From contig NZ_WEGL01000012.1 in assembly GCF_009604455.1 (NCBI RefSeq), positions 1 through 64,000 of the forward strand: DNA of 64,000 nt. The letters run 5' to 3'. The position numbers and the translations under genes are program-made. This DNA is from Streptomyces sp. RB17. GTDB taxonomy: Bacteria > Actinomycetota > Actinomycetes > Streptomycetales > Streptomycetaceae. Below, piece after piece: positions 15,749 through 24,527 of the stretch. Position 1 is the first letter of the stretch; each line of letters starts with the position of its first letter. The notes under the pieces are model-generated. The model had not been told where the DNA came from, searched no databases, and worked only from the letters and a program-made list of their open reading frames with translations.

Positions 15749-15832
15749 CGAGCGTGGGCCGGCGCCCGACTCGGAAGTCAGGCATCTTGGCGCGGCCCGA
15801 CGGGCGTGCCGATCAGGACGTCCCGTACGACC

Positions 15833-16438
15833 TCACCGCCGGTGGACGCTGACGGCATACCCGCCGCCGTCGTAGGGGTCGGCGTCCCAGGTGGCGAAGC
15901 GGTCGATGAGGGCGAGGCCGGCCGCGGCACAGCAGTCGTCGTACTCGGCCAGGGTGATGCCGGGCGGCACGGGCAGGTGAGCCTCGTCCAGGCCGAAGCC
16001 GGCGGCCAGCAGACCGCCCGGGCGCAGGGCCGCGGCCAGGCGCCTGACCACCGTGGCCTCGGTGCCGGCGGCGAGCAGCGGGAAGACGTTGCCCGCGGCG
16101 AGGACGAGATCGAAGTCAGCTGCGACACCGAGCGCGTCCGGCTCGAACCCGGCCAGATCGGCCTGGAACCAAGGCAGTTCCGGCGCCTGCCGCTGCGCCA
16201 CTGCCAGCATCGACGCATCGAGGTCCACTCCGACACAGTCGTACCCGAGCTCCGCGAGCCGGATCATGACCCGTCCGGTACCGCACCCGGCGTCCAGCAC
16301 CCGCGCTCCGGCAGGCACGAGCGCCGTGCAGAACCGCGCCTCACCATGCACGTCCTTCCCGCTACGCGCCAGGTCCGCGAACCGTGCGGCGTAGTCCTGC
16401 CCGGACGTCCCCCCGGTCAACTCCCTCCAACGGCTCAT
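15833..16438 (-). CDS. Class I SAM-dependent methyltransferase
   Basis: A small-molecule-type methyltransferase of 201 residues with a Rossmann-like SAM fold. VLDAGCGTGRVMIRLAE is motif I, GVDLDASML supplies the acidic residue for the ribose, DLVLAAGNVFPL is motif IV, and LRPGGLLAAGFG is the post-motif. There is no substrate clue. It converges with murQ across about 84 bp and stands alone. Confidence 0.82.
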   Translation of the reverse strand: MSRWRELTGGTSGQDYAARFADLARSGKDVHGEARFCTALVPAGARVLDAGCGTGRVMIRLAELGYDCVGVDLDASMLAVAQRQAPELPWFQADLAGFEPDALGVAADFDLVLAAGNVFPLLAAGTEATVVRRLAAALRPGGLLAAGFGLDEAHLPVPPGITLAEYDDCCAAAGLALIDRFATWDADPYDGGGYAVSVHRR

Positions 16439-16536
16439 GCGGCCAACTATAGGTCGACCGTGTGCCGCTCGAAGTCACGGCCGAGCTCCCGGCGCCGAAG
16501 GCGTCGCGGAGGACGGCCGGCAGCCGGACCAGGACC

Positions 16537-16974
16537 TCACTCCCCGAGCACCAGCCGCTCCAGCGCCACCCGTGCCCGCGCGTCGGACCGGGCGCGGGCC
16601 GCGAGCGCGACGGCGAGTTCTCGTACCCACTCGTCCAGCGGCACCGGGCGCCGCGAGAGCACCACGCCGCGGACCTCCTTGCACACCTCGCCCTTGGGGT
16701 GCCCGCCCGCCAGGTCGAGCACGAGACGCTGCTCGCCGAGGAAGACCTCGACCCGGTCGACGCGGCCGGCGCGGCCCGCGAGCCGGTCAGCCATGCTCCG
16801 TTTGCGCTCGACGGTGACGGAGCCCGGCGGCAGCGCCTCCGCAAGGGTCCCGGTGAGCACCTGGGCGTAGACCTCCAGGTCGGCGGCGTCCCGGCGCAGC
16901 GCGGCCGTCAGCAGGTCGATGGAGTCCGGTTCCCCGTCGGGCTCGAACGGGACGGGGTCGTGTGGCGAGGTCAT
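16537..16974 (-). CDS. Conserved hypothetical charged protein
   Basis: An unrecognised soluble protein of 145 residues with alternating acidic and basic helices and no signal peptide or membrane segment. It has a helical N-terminal part (IDLLTAALRRDAADLEVYAQVLTGTL), a beta-like middle (VTVERKRSM, VEVFLGEQRLVLDLAGG) and a helical end (LDEWVRELAVALAARA). ATG 16974 has AGAGG seven bases upstream. It lies 49 bp downstream of a YbjQ-type gene on the same strand and may share its transcript. Confidence 0.6.
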   Translation of the reverse strand: MTSPHDPVPFEPDGEPDSIDLLTAALRRDAADLEVYAQVLTGTLAEALPPGSVTVERKRSMADRLAGRAGRVDRVEVFLGEQRLVLDLAGGHPKGEVCKEVRGVVLSRRPVPLDEWVRELAVALAARARSDARARVALERLVLGE

Positions 16975-17023
16975 CCGGGGCCTCTCGTGGTGTGCGGTGG
17001 GTCCGAGTCTGCTGGGCGGGCGC

Positions 17024-17884
17024 TCAGCCGTCCAGGCTGAGCACCATCGTCGGGCGCTCGATGACATGGTCCTCGCGCAACGGCCGCACGGCCGTGCCGA
17101 TCGCGAAGAACTCGGTGGTGTGACCGCCCCAGCGGTGGTTGTGCGCATTGAGCTGCACGCCGACGATGCCCTCCGCCCGCAGTTCCTCCGCCTCGTGCTG
17201 CATCCGCGCCATCGCCAGCTCCCGCGCGTCGTACAGCGCCTGTGTGAACTGCTCGATCTCCACGTTCTTGCCGATGTTGGAGAACATCTGCCCCATCTTC
17301 TGGTGCGCGATGTGGTAGACGCAGGTGCCCATCACCATGCCCAGCGGGGCGTAGCCGGCGCGGATGAGCGTCCAGAAGTCCTGGCCGTTGAGGTCCGAGG
17401 TGAACGGCTGGCCCTTGAGGTTGCGCCAGCTGCCGCCATTGCCGCCCGGCGCGGGTTCCTCGGCCTTCACGGCAGTACCGATCGCGATGAACTCCGCGAT
17501 GTCGCTGCCGAATTCACGGGCCTCGACGCTCAGCCGCACACCGACGATGCCGTCCGCGCCCAGCTGGGCCGCCTCCGCCTCCATTCGGGTCATCGCCAGC
17601 TCACGGGCGTGGTACATCGCCTGGCTGAGCGTCGTCAGCTCCTGGTTCTTGCCCCAGCGGCCCAGCTGGATGCCCACGTGGTAGATGGAGCTGCCCAGGA
17701 CGAGGCCGATGGGCCGGAATCCCGCCTCGCGCACCAACAGGAACTCATTGACCGACAGGTCGCTGGTGAAGATCGAACCCGGCTTGCCCGGCTGCAGCTC
17801 GGCCAGCCGCCGCATCGCGTCGGCCGGCACACCCTGGGCGGACAGGCCGTCAGGGGTTCCATCGGCGGGGTTGAAGACGCTCAT
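17024..17884 (-). CDS. Tandem YbjQ-type heavy-metal-binding domain protein
   Basis: A 286-residue protein with two copies of the YbjQ (UPF0145/DUF74) domain. Copy 1 spans residues ~35-140 (FTSDLSVNEFLLVREAGF, GLVLGSSIYHVG, GIVGVRLSV, EFIAIGTAV). Copy 2 spans ~160-270 (FTSDLNGQDFWTLIRAGY, GMVMGTCVYHI, GIVGVQLNA, EFFAIGTAV). The domain forms a pentameric dodecin-like fold with suggested metal binding; the cellular role is unknown. Its start lies 13 bp after the related upstream gene, so the two are co-transcribed. Confidence 0.75.
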   Translation of the reverse strand: MSVFNPADGTPDGLSAQGVPADAMRRLAELQPGKPGSIFTSDLSVNEFLLVREAGFRPIGLVLGSSIYHVGIQLGRWGKNQELTTLSQAMYHARELAMTRMEAEAAQLGADGIVGVRLSVEAREFGSDIAEFIAIGTAVKAEEPAPGGNGGSWRNLKGQPFTSDLNGQDFWTLIRAGYAPLGMVMGTCVYHIAHQKMGQMFSNIGKNVEIEQFTQALYDARELAMARMQHEAEELRAEGIVGVQLNAHNHRWGGHTTEFFAIGTAVRPLREDHVIERPTMVLSLDG

Positions 17885-17897
17885 GAACGGGTTCCCC

Positions 17898-18839
17898 TCA
17901 TCGCTTGTCGGTGGCGGTGCGGCGCATGGTCCGCCGGCGTCGTTCCGGGTCGAGCGGCATCACGGTGAGTGTGCGGGGCGGCTCCTCGCGTGCCGTGAAG
18001 CGGGCGACGGTGGTACCCAGCAGCGTCGCCTCGGCCACGTGGTCCTGCTGGTCGGAGTTGCTCCCGCGCATGCACGGCTCGCCCCAGATGCGCAGGCGGC
18101 CGGCGGACAGGATCACGCCGTCGCCGCCCCGCCGCCCCGTCTGCGCCCGCAGGTGCGCACGGGCGTCGGAGCGCACCGCCCCGACGAGCTCGCTCCAGCC
18201 GCCGACCTCCGTGTTGCTCCACGAGCGCGTCTGTGCGCGGGTGGTGTAGTCGTCGTGGCGTACGCCGACGGACATCCCGTACAGCAGCTCGACGGGGACC
18301 CATCCCGCGGTCATGAGCTTCGCGAACCCCTGGCCGTCGAGATGGCAGGTGAACGGCTGCGGCGCCCGCACCGCCCCGGCCGCGCGCACCGCGGTCCCGA
18401 TCACCTTGAACTCCAGGCAGTTGGGCTGCGCCACGAAGGGCGCGACTGTCAGCTGTGCCGCGACGACTCCGTCACCGCCGAGAGCCGAGCACTCGGCGGT
18501 CATCCGGTCGAGGGCCGAGCGGCGCGCCCGGTCGAGCACCTCGACGAGCCCGGCGGACGGGGCGCCGCGTCCGGAGAGGGCTGTGGGCGCCGGGGCGCTG
18601 CTGAAGGCGTACTGCATGCCGCCGTAGAGACAGTCGTGATAGCCCCAGTACCGGCCACTGCGGCCCACGTGGTAGACGGCCGAGCCCATGACCTGGCCCA
18701 CCGGCTCGAACCCCACGGCACGCAGTGCGGCGAACTCACCGGTGGACAGCGCCGAGGACCACGTCCCGCTGCCCCGCGCCTCCGCAATGCGCGCGGCCGC
18801 CGCCGGGGGCAGCCCAGCCCCCGTCCAGTCCCCGCTCAT
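17898..18839 (-). CDS. YbjQ-related two-domain protein
   Basis: A paralogue of the next gene with about 313 residues. It contains a diverged first YbjQ domain (GEFAALRAVGFEPVGQVMG, SAVYHVG, VVAAQLTV, CLEFKVIGTAV) with a ~25-residue insertion, and a second copy (FTCHLDGQGFAKLMTAGW). The tail is basic (ERRRRTMRR). ATG 18839 has GGGGAG nine bases upstream; a TTG at 18848 sits too close to that site. The pair looks like an internal duplication followed by gene duplication. Confidence 0.68.
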   Translation of the reverse strand: MSGDWTGAGLPPAAAARIAEARGSGTWSSALSTGEFAALRAVGFEPVGQVMGSAVYHVGRSGRYWGYHDCLYGGMQYAFSSAPAPTALSGRGAPSAGLVEVLDRARRSALDRMTAECSALGGDGVVAAQLTVAPFVAQPNCLEFKVIGTAVRAAGAVRAPQPFTCHLDGQGFAKLMTAGWVPVELLYGMSVGVRHDDYTTRAQTRSWSNTEVGGWSELVGAVRSDARAHLRAQTGRRGGDGVILSAGRLRIWGEPCMRGSNSDQQDHVAEATLLGTTVARFTAREEPPRTLTVMPLDPERRRRTMRRTATDKR

Positions 18840-19093
18840 GCACACCAACTCCCCGCCTCATGCCCTGCCCAAGGGCATGGCGGCCCGAGTCTATGCCTGG
18901 CCGCCGGGGGCACCCACGGGAGGTGGGCCGAAGCGCGCGAGCAGCCGGTGAGGCGGACGAGGGTGGACGGTGTGCGCACTCGCGCGCCATGACGCACCGC
19001 ACCCGACCGGCCGCGATGCGTGACGAGCAGGCGTCGAGGACAGGGTGGGCGGCACCCTGGAGGAGGAGGTGTGACGGCGGGAGAGGAGGCGTG

Positions 19094-19996
19094 ATGCGGA
19101 CCAGCGACGAGATCTATCACCGGGTCCGCTGGGACCCGCGGTTCGATCCGGCCCGGTTCGTGCTGGGGATCAGCCAGCGCGGGGAAGCCTGCAAGCGCAT
19201 CTCGCTGACTTCCTTCGTGCCCGGAGGCGACATCCCGTGGCACCGGGTGGTGTTCATCGAGGCGGACGGCGAGGTGGTCTGGGACCGGGCCACGGGAATG
19301 GACCGCATCGACACGTCGGGCGCCGGCCGTGCGCACGACCCGCGGGCGGACCTGAGCTTCGGCGGGGGCGCACCTGGCGGCGTCCTCGGCGTGTCCCCGA
19401 CCGCCCGCACAGCGGTGGCCTGGATCCCGCCCGCGGAGCTGTGGCCGGCGATCCAGGACATCCGCCGGGACTACGACCCGCAGATCCACCGCTGGCCGCC
19501 GCACGTCAACGTCCTCTTCGGCTTCGTGCCGGAGTCCGACTTCGCGCGGGCCGTCCCGCTGCTCGCCGCGGCGACGGCCGAGACGCCGGTCTTCACCGCC
19601 CGGCTGGAGGGGGTGCGCACCTTCCGGCACCGGGAGTACTTCACCGTGTGGCTCGACCCGACGGCGGCCGGCAAGGCGCCGTGGACGGATCTGCACCGCG
19701 CACTGCGGCGGCGGTTCCCGCGCTGTCGTGGGCCCGCCGAGGACTTCACCCCCCATCTGTCCCTGGGCCGGACCCGGGATCCGTGCGGGGTCAGCGCCGA
19801 CTGCGCCACCCGGCTCGACGCCATGACGGCGACGGTCTGGGAACTCGTCCTGCTCTCACGCAGGGGCCACGGACCGATGCGGCCACGGGCCACGATCGCC
19901 CTGCGCACGGGCGACATCCGCCGGCTGCCCGCACCCGGCCCCGAAGCGCCGGACCCGGAGGACGCGGCATGGCTCGCCGAGATCACCGACAGGTGA
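19094..19996 (+). CDS. RNA-repair protein: DUF504 plus 2H phosphoesterase
   Basis: A two-domain protein of 300 residues. Residues ~1-95 match DUF504 (TSDEIYHRVRWDPRFDP, SFVPGGDIPWHRVVFI). Residues ~115-285 resemble a 2'-5' RNA ligase-like 2H phosphoesterase with the paired motifs PHVNVLFGF and PHLSLGR (HxN/HxS instead of the commoner HxT/HxS). Such fusions are annotated as RNA repair or tRNA-related proteins, but substrates are unproven. ATG 19094 has AGGAGG four bases upstream. It converges with pntB, leaving 56 bp between the stops. Confidence 0.75.
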   Translation: MRTSDEIYHRVRWDPRFDPARFVLGISQRGEACKRISLTSFVPGGDIPWHRVVFIEADGEVVWDRATGMDRIDTSGAGRAHDPRADLSFGGGAPGGVLGVSPTARTAVAWIPPAELWPAIQDIRRDYDPQIHRWPPHVNVLFGFVPESDFARAVPLLAAATAETPVFTARLEGVRTFRHREYFTVWLDPTAAGKAPWTDLHRALRRRFPRCRGPAEDFTPHLSLGRTRDPCGVSADCATRLDAMTATVWELVLLSRRGHGPMRPRATIALRTGDIRRLPAPGPEAPDPEDAAWLAEITDR

Positions 19997-20052
19997 GGCC
20001 ATGGCCGGGTGGGGCAAGTCGCCGCCGGGGATTCAGGCCGTAGGGGACCGGC

Positions 20053-21522
20053 TCACCGGCCGGCCACCGTCGCCTGGCGCGCGGCCGCCGGGGCCGCCCC
20101 CGGACTGCCGTCGACGCCGAGCACGGCCAGGATCTCCTCGACGCTCCGCTTGGCGTCACCGAAGAGCATGCTGCTGTTCTCGCGGAAGAAGAGCGGGTTC
20201 TGCACGCCCGCGTAGCCGGAGGCCATGGAGCGCTTGAACACGATGACCCGCTCCGCCTCCCAGACGCGCAGCACCGGCATGCCGGCGATCGGGCTGCTCG
20301 GGTCGTCGGTCGCGGCCGGGTTGACGGTGTCGTTCGCGCCGATGACCAGCACGACCGAGGTGTCGGCGAAGTCGTCGTTGATCTCGTCCATCTCCAGGAC
20401 GATGTCGTACGGCACCTTCGCCTCGGCCAGCAGCACGTTCATGTGCCCGGGCAGGCGCCCGGCGACAGGATGGACGCCGAAGCGGACCTCGACTCCCCGC
20501 TCGGTCAGCCGGCGCGTCAACTCGGCGACGGGGTGCTGGGCCTGGGCGACGGCCATGCCGTAACCGGGGGTGATGACCACCGAGCGGGCCTGCGCGAGCA
20601 TCTCGGCCGCCTCCGCGGCCAGCACCTCGCGGTGCTCGCCCTGCTCCTCGCCTCCGCCCGAGGGGGCTTCGATGCCGAAACCGCCCGCGATGACGGAGAG
20701 GAAGGACCGGTTCATCGCCTTGCACATGATGGAGGACAGGTAGGCGCCGGAGGAGCCCACCAGCGCCCCGGTGACGATGAGCAGGTTGTTGTCGAGCAGG
20801 AAACCGGCCGCGGCCGCCGCCCAGCCCGAGTAGCTGTTCAGCATGGAGACGACGACGGGCATGTCACCGCCGCCGATCGAGGCGACCAGGTGCCAGCCGA
20901 GCGCCAGCGCCAGCACGGTCACGGTGACCATCAGGGGCAGGTCCGGGCTGATCGTGAACCAGACGGTCAGTACGACGAACGCGGCGAGCGCGCCGAGGTT
21001 CAGCGCGTTCTTGCCGGGCAGCGTCAGCGGACGCGACTTGATGCGCGCCGAGAGCTTCAGGAACGCGACGATCGAGCCGGTGAAGGTGACCGCTCCGATG
21101 AAGATGCCGATGAACACCTCGGCGTGGTGGATGCCCAGCAGGTCGGCGCCGATCCGGGTCTGCGCCGTGCCGTGCGCCTCCACCTCCAGGTAGCTGTTCC
21201 AGCCCACCAGCACCGCGGCGAGGCCGACGAAGCTGTGCAGCACCGCGATCAGTTCGGGCATCTGCGTCATCTCGACGCGGCGGGCCCGCCACAGGCCGAG
21301 CGCCGCGCCGAGCGCCATGGCCAGCACGATCAGGGCCACCGCCGCGGCGGTGATGCTCTGCGCCGCCGCGACGACGGTGGCGACCAGGGCGAGGGCCATG
21401 CCTGCGATGCCGTAGACGACGCCGGCGCGGGAGGTGCGGTGCTGGGACAGTCCGGCCAGGCTGAGGATGAACAACAGGGCGGCGACCAGGTCGGCAGCGT
21501 GGGAGGCCGTCAGGGACGTCAT
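20053..21522 (-). CDS. pntB: NAD(P) transhydrogenase subunit beta
   Basis: The beta subunit (489 residues) of the membrane proton-translocating transhydrogenase, which uses the proton gradient to drive NADPH formation from NADH. Eight or nine membrane segments occupy residues ~1-270. The NADP-binding domain III follows with TPGYGMAVAQAQHPVAE, FGVHPVAGRLPGHMNVLLAEA, GANDTVNPAA and FKRSMASGYAGVQNPLFF. It starts 6 bp after pntA, so the subunits are co-translated. All hallmark residues are present. Confidence 0.93.
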   Translation of the reverse strand: MTSLTASHAADLVAALLFILSLAGLSQHRTSRAGVVYGIAGMALALVATVVAAAQSITAAAVALIVLAMALGAALGLWRARRVEMTQMPELIAVLHSFVGLAAVLVGWNSYLEVEAHGTAQTRIGADLLGIHHAEVFIGIFIGAVTFTGSIVAFLKLSARIKSRPLTLPGKNALNLGALAAFVVLTVWFTISPDLPLMVTVTVLALALGWHLVASIGGGDMPVVVSMLNSYSGWAAAAAGFLLDNNLLIVTGALVGSSGAYLSSIMCKAMNRSFLSVIAGGFGIEAPSGGGEEQGEHREVLAAEAAEMLAQARSVVITPGYGMAVAQAQHPVAELTRRLTERGVEVRFGVHPVAGRLPGHMNVLLAEAKVPYDIVLEMDEINDDFADTSVVLVIGANDTVNPAATDDPSSPIAGMPVLRVWEAERVIVFKRSMASGYAGVQNPLFFRENSSMLFGDAKRSVEEILAVLGVDGSPGAAPAAARQATVAGR

Positions 21523-21528
21523 CTGGGC

Positions 21529-23085
21529 TCAGCCTTTCGAGAACATGGACAGCATGCGGCGGGTGACGGCGAAACCTCCGAAGATGTTGACACTCGTCAG
21601 CAGAATCGCCGCGAAGGACAGCGCGGTGACGACCCTGCTCTCGTGCCCGATCTGCAGCAGAGCGCCGATCACGACGATCCCGGAGATCGCGTTGGTCACC
21701 GACATCAGGGGGGTGTGCAGCGCATGGTGCACCTTGCCGATGACGTAGAAGCCGATCACCACCGCGAGGGCGAACACGGTGAAGTTCTCCGCGAGTTGGG
21801 TGGGTGCGAAGGCAACCAGCAGGAACACCGCGAGCATGCCGAGCCCGGTCAGGCCGAAGCGCCGCGCAGGTGTCAGCTTCGACTGCTTCGGCTCGGGCTC
21901 GGCGGGTGCGGCCGCGGGCTGCGCGGCGGGTGCGGCCGTGACGGCGACGGGCGGCGGCGGCCAGGTGACGTCACCGCCCCGCACCACGGTCACGGCCCGC
22001 TGCACGGCGTCGTCGAAGTCGATCGTCAGCCGCCCGTCCGCGCCGGGGGTGAGCAGCCTCAGCAGGTTCACCAGGTTGGTGCCGAACAGTTGCGAGGCCT
22101 GGGCGGGCAGCCGGGAGGCCAGGTCCGTGTAGCCGATGACGGTGACCCCGTTGTCGGTGACCACCGCGCGCCCCGGCACGGTGCCTTCGACGTTGCCACC
22201 CTGGGCGGCGGCCATGTCGACGACGACGCTGCCCGGCTTCATGACGGCCACGTCCTCGGCGGACAGCAGACGCGGCGCCGGCCGGCCCGGGATGAGTGCG
22301 GTGGTGATCACGATGTCCACGTCCGCGGCCTGCTGGTGGTAGAGCTCGGCGGCGGCACGGTCGTAGTCGGCGGAGGTCGCCCTGGCATAGCCGTCGGTGC
22401 TCGTCTCCTGGGCGGCGTTCACCGGGAGGTACTCGCCGCCCAGTGACTTCACCTGATCCGCGACCTCGGGCCGCGGGTCGGTGGCCCGCACGATCGCGCC
22501 GAGGCTGGAGGCGGCGCCGATCGCCGCCAGACCGGCCACGCCCGCGCCGGCGACCAGCACCTTCGCGGGCGGCACCTTGCCCGCCGCGGTGACCTGGCCG
22601 GTGAAGAACCGGCCGAAGACGTGCGCGGCCTCGATCACCGCCCGGTATCCGGCGATGTTCGCCATCGACGACAGCACGTCCATCGACTGAGCGCGCGAGA
22701 TGCGCGGCACCGCGTCCAGCGCCAGTGCGGTGATGCCGGCGTCGGCGAGTGTCTGGAGCAGCTCGGGCCGCTGTGCCGGTGCGAGCAGGGCGACCACGGT
22801 CGCGCCCTGCCGGAGCCGGGCGATCTCCGCGTCGGAGGGGGAGTTCACCTTCAGGACGACATCCGCGTCCCAGGCCTCGCCGATCTCGGCGCCGGCATCC
22901 AGGTAGGCCTGGTCACTGAAGCCGGACGCCGCGCCGGCCTCGGACTCCACCACGACCTCGTAACCGAGACCCAGCAGCTGACGCACGCTCGCCGGCGTCG
23001 CCGCGACACGCGTCTCGCCGGAGACGGACTCGGCCACCACACCGATGCGCTGGGCCGGCTGGTGCGCAGGTTCTTGTGCAGACAT
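21529..23085 (-). CDS. pntA: NAD(P) transhydrogenase subunit alpha
   Basis: The alpha subunit (518 residues) with the complete NAD-binding domain I (AlaDH/PNT fold; RIGVVAESVSGETRVAATP, ALDAVPRISRAQSMD, VLVAGAGVAGLAAIGAASSL, VVVDMAAAQGG) and a C-terminal set of three to four membrane helices after an Ala/Pro-rich linker at ~residue 395. This is the unsplit form, unlike the split alpha-1/alpha-2 form in some bacteria. GGGAGG lies a few bases before the ATG at 23085. Confidence 0.93.
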   Translation of the reverse strand: MSAQEPAHQPAQRIGVVAESVSGETRVAATPASVRQLLGLGYEVVVESEAGAASGFSDQAYLDAGAEIGEAWDADVVLKVNSPSDAEIARLRQGATVVALLAPAQRPELLQTLADAGITALALDAVPRISRAQSMDVLSSMANIAGYRAVIEAAHVFGRFFTGQVTAAGKVPPAKVLVAGAGVAGLAAIGAASSLGAIVRATDPRPEVADQVKSLGGEYLPVNAAQETSTDGYARATSADYDRAAAELYHQQAADVDIVITTALIPGRPAPRLLSAEDVAVMKPGSVVVDMAAAQGGNVEGTVPGRAVVTDNGVTVIGYTDLASRLPAQASQLFGTNLVNLLRLLTPGADGRLTIDFDDAVQRAVTVVRGGDVTWPPPPVAVTAAPAAQPAAAPAEPEPKQSKLTPARRFGLTGLGMLAVFLLVAFAPTQLAENFTVFALAVVIGFYVIGKVHHALHTPLMSVTNAISGIVVIGALLQIGHESRVVTALSFAAILLTSVNIFGGFAVTRRMLSMFSKG

Positions 23086-23427
23086 TTCTCGTGTTCTCTC
23101 CCGGGAGGAGGGCTTGACGGGCTATCCGCGATCAAAGGCGTCCACAGGGTTCGTCCTCGTGGACACCGGCCGTGGGAACCTACCCGTCAGGACCGCCCGT
23201 GCCTACGGGCATGGCCGTGGTGTGTTTCACTCGACGCCCGCCGCTGCGCCATTCGCCCGCAGCGGGCCCGAAAACTGACGAGCTGACCCGGATGACGTCG
23301 ACGTACCGCAGTACCCGTGGCAACCGGAACCGCTCCACGGCCGCGTAGTGCACCACGCCGTCCACCAGCCGAATGTCGCGCACGGCCACCACCAGCGGGG
23401 ACAGGCCGACGTAACTCGCCACCGCAG
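23086..23427. other. Gap between pntA and a truncated phosphatase gene
   Basis: No gene was recognised. A minus-strand frame of about 80 codons (GTG 23422 to stop 23180) is open and begins YVGLSPLVVAVRD, but it has no family resemblance or clear ribosome site. The upstream control region of pntAB should lie at about 23090-23200. Confidence 0.35.
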
Positions 23428-24282
23428 TCAGGCGGCCTCGGGCAGGGCCTGTTCGGTCCAGATGCACTTGCCCGAGGAGGTGTAGCGGGCACCCCAGCGT
23501 TCGGCGAGCGCGGCGACCAACTGCAGCCCTCGGCCGCCCTCGTCGGTATCCGCCGCGCGGCGGATATGAGGCATGGCGGGACCGTTGTCGGTGACCTCGC
23601 AGATCAGCGAGTTGCTGCGCAGCAGCCGCAGAGTGGACGGTCCGCCGACGGGCCGTACCACGTTGCCGACGAGCTCGCTGACCAGCAGTGCGGTGGTCAT
23701 CTCCAGGTCATGAAGGCCCCATCGGGCGAGCTGGTGGCGGACGTGACAGCGGGCCTGGCTCGCGGCCTGGGGATCTGCGGGCAGGGTCCAGGTGGCGATG
23801 TCGTCGGAGGGAAGCGGATGGACGCCGGCGAGAAGCAGGGCCGCATCGTCGTTGGCCTGCTGCGGGGCGGGGAGCACGGTGGCGATGACTGAGTCGCACA
23901 CCGCGTTGAGCCGTGCGGCCGTAGGCTCGGCCTGAGCCGCGAGGACCTGGGCGGAGCCGAGCTGTCGGGCCATCAGGGCCATACCCAGGTCCAGGCCGAG
24001 TTCCGGGGGCTCGATCAAACCGTCGGTGTAGAGGACCAGCAGGCTGTCCGGGGGAAGTTCCAGTGAGCCCGACTCGAAGGGCGGGCTCGCGGCGCCGAGC
24101 GGCGGGTTGAGCGGGAGATCGGGGAAGCGGACCGCTCCGTCGGGGTGCACCACGGCAAGGGGCGGGTGCCCAGCGGTAAGGATGGTGCAGCCGCTGCTGG
24201 TGGGGTCGTAGACGGCGTACAGACAGGTGGCGTAGAAGTCGTCGCCGAGAGCGGTGACCAGATCGTTGAGGTGGATGAACAT
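23428..24282 (-). pseudogene. Truncated SpoIIE phosphatase/HATPase protein
   Basis: The C-terminal part of a SpoIIE-type phosphatase joined to an anti-sigma-like histidine-kinase ATPase domain. The PP2C half has FYATCLYAVYDP, ILTAGHPPLAVV, LLVLYTDGLIEP and ANDDAALLL. The ATPase half has TTALLVSELVGNVVR, where the usual NA(V/L)RH is altered to NVVR, then VTDNGPAMP and GGRGLQLVAAL. Family homology already starts before the first ATG (GHTLADLDLPVEE), with a stop a few codons further up. The N-terminal sensor and the first PP2C metal site are therefore gone. A shortened protein from ATG 24282 is possible but unlikely to be an active phosphatase. Confidence 0.65.
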
Positions 24283-24527
24283 CTCTTCGACCGGCAGGTC
24301 GAGATCGGCAAGCGTGTGGCCGGGAGATAACGGGCGGCAGCCGGACCCCCAGCGTCACCCTCGACGCATGACCACCTCAAACAGCCTCAACCCCGGCACC
24401 ACGTCCTTGACGAAGGACATAGAGACACGCCCCAGTACGTACCCGGCACCATCCCCGCGCTCAAAAGGTACTGAAAATCGCATACCGGTAAACTACTGCT
24501 ACCTCGAGTGCGGCCGGAGGATGTGTC

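Noticed and set aside
23180..23422. Possible 80-codon gene on the minus strand
   Set aside because: No family resemblance and no ribosome site, and it overlaps the end of the phosphatase remnant; left as part of the gap.
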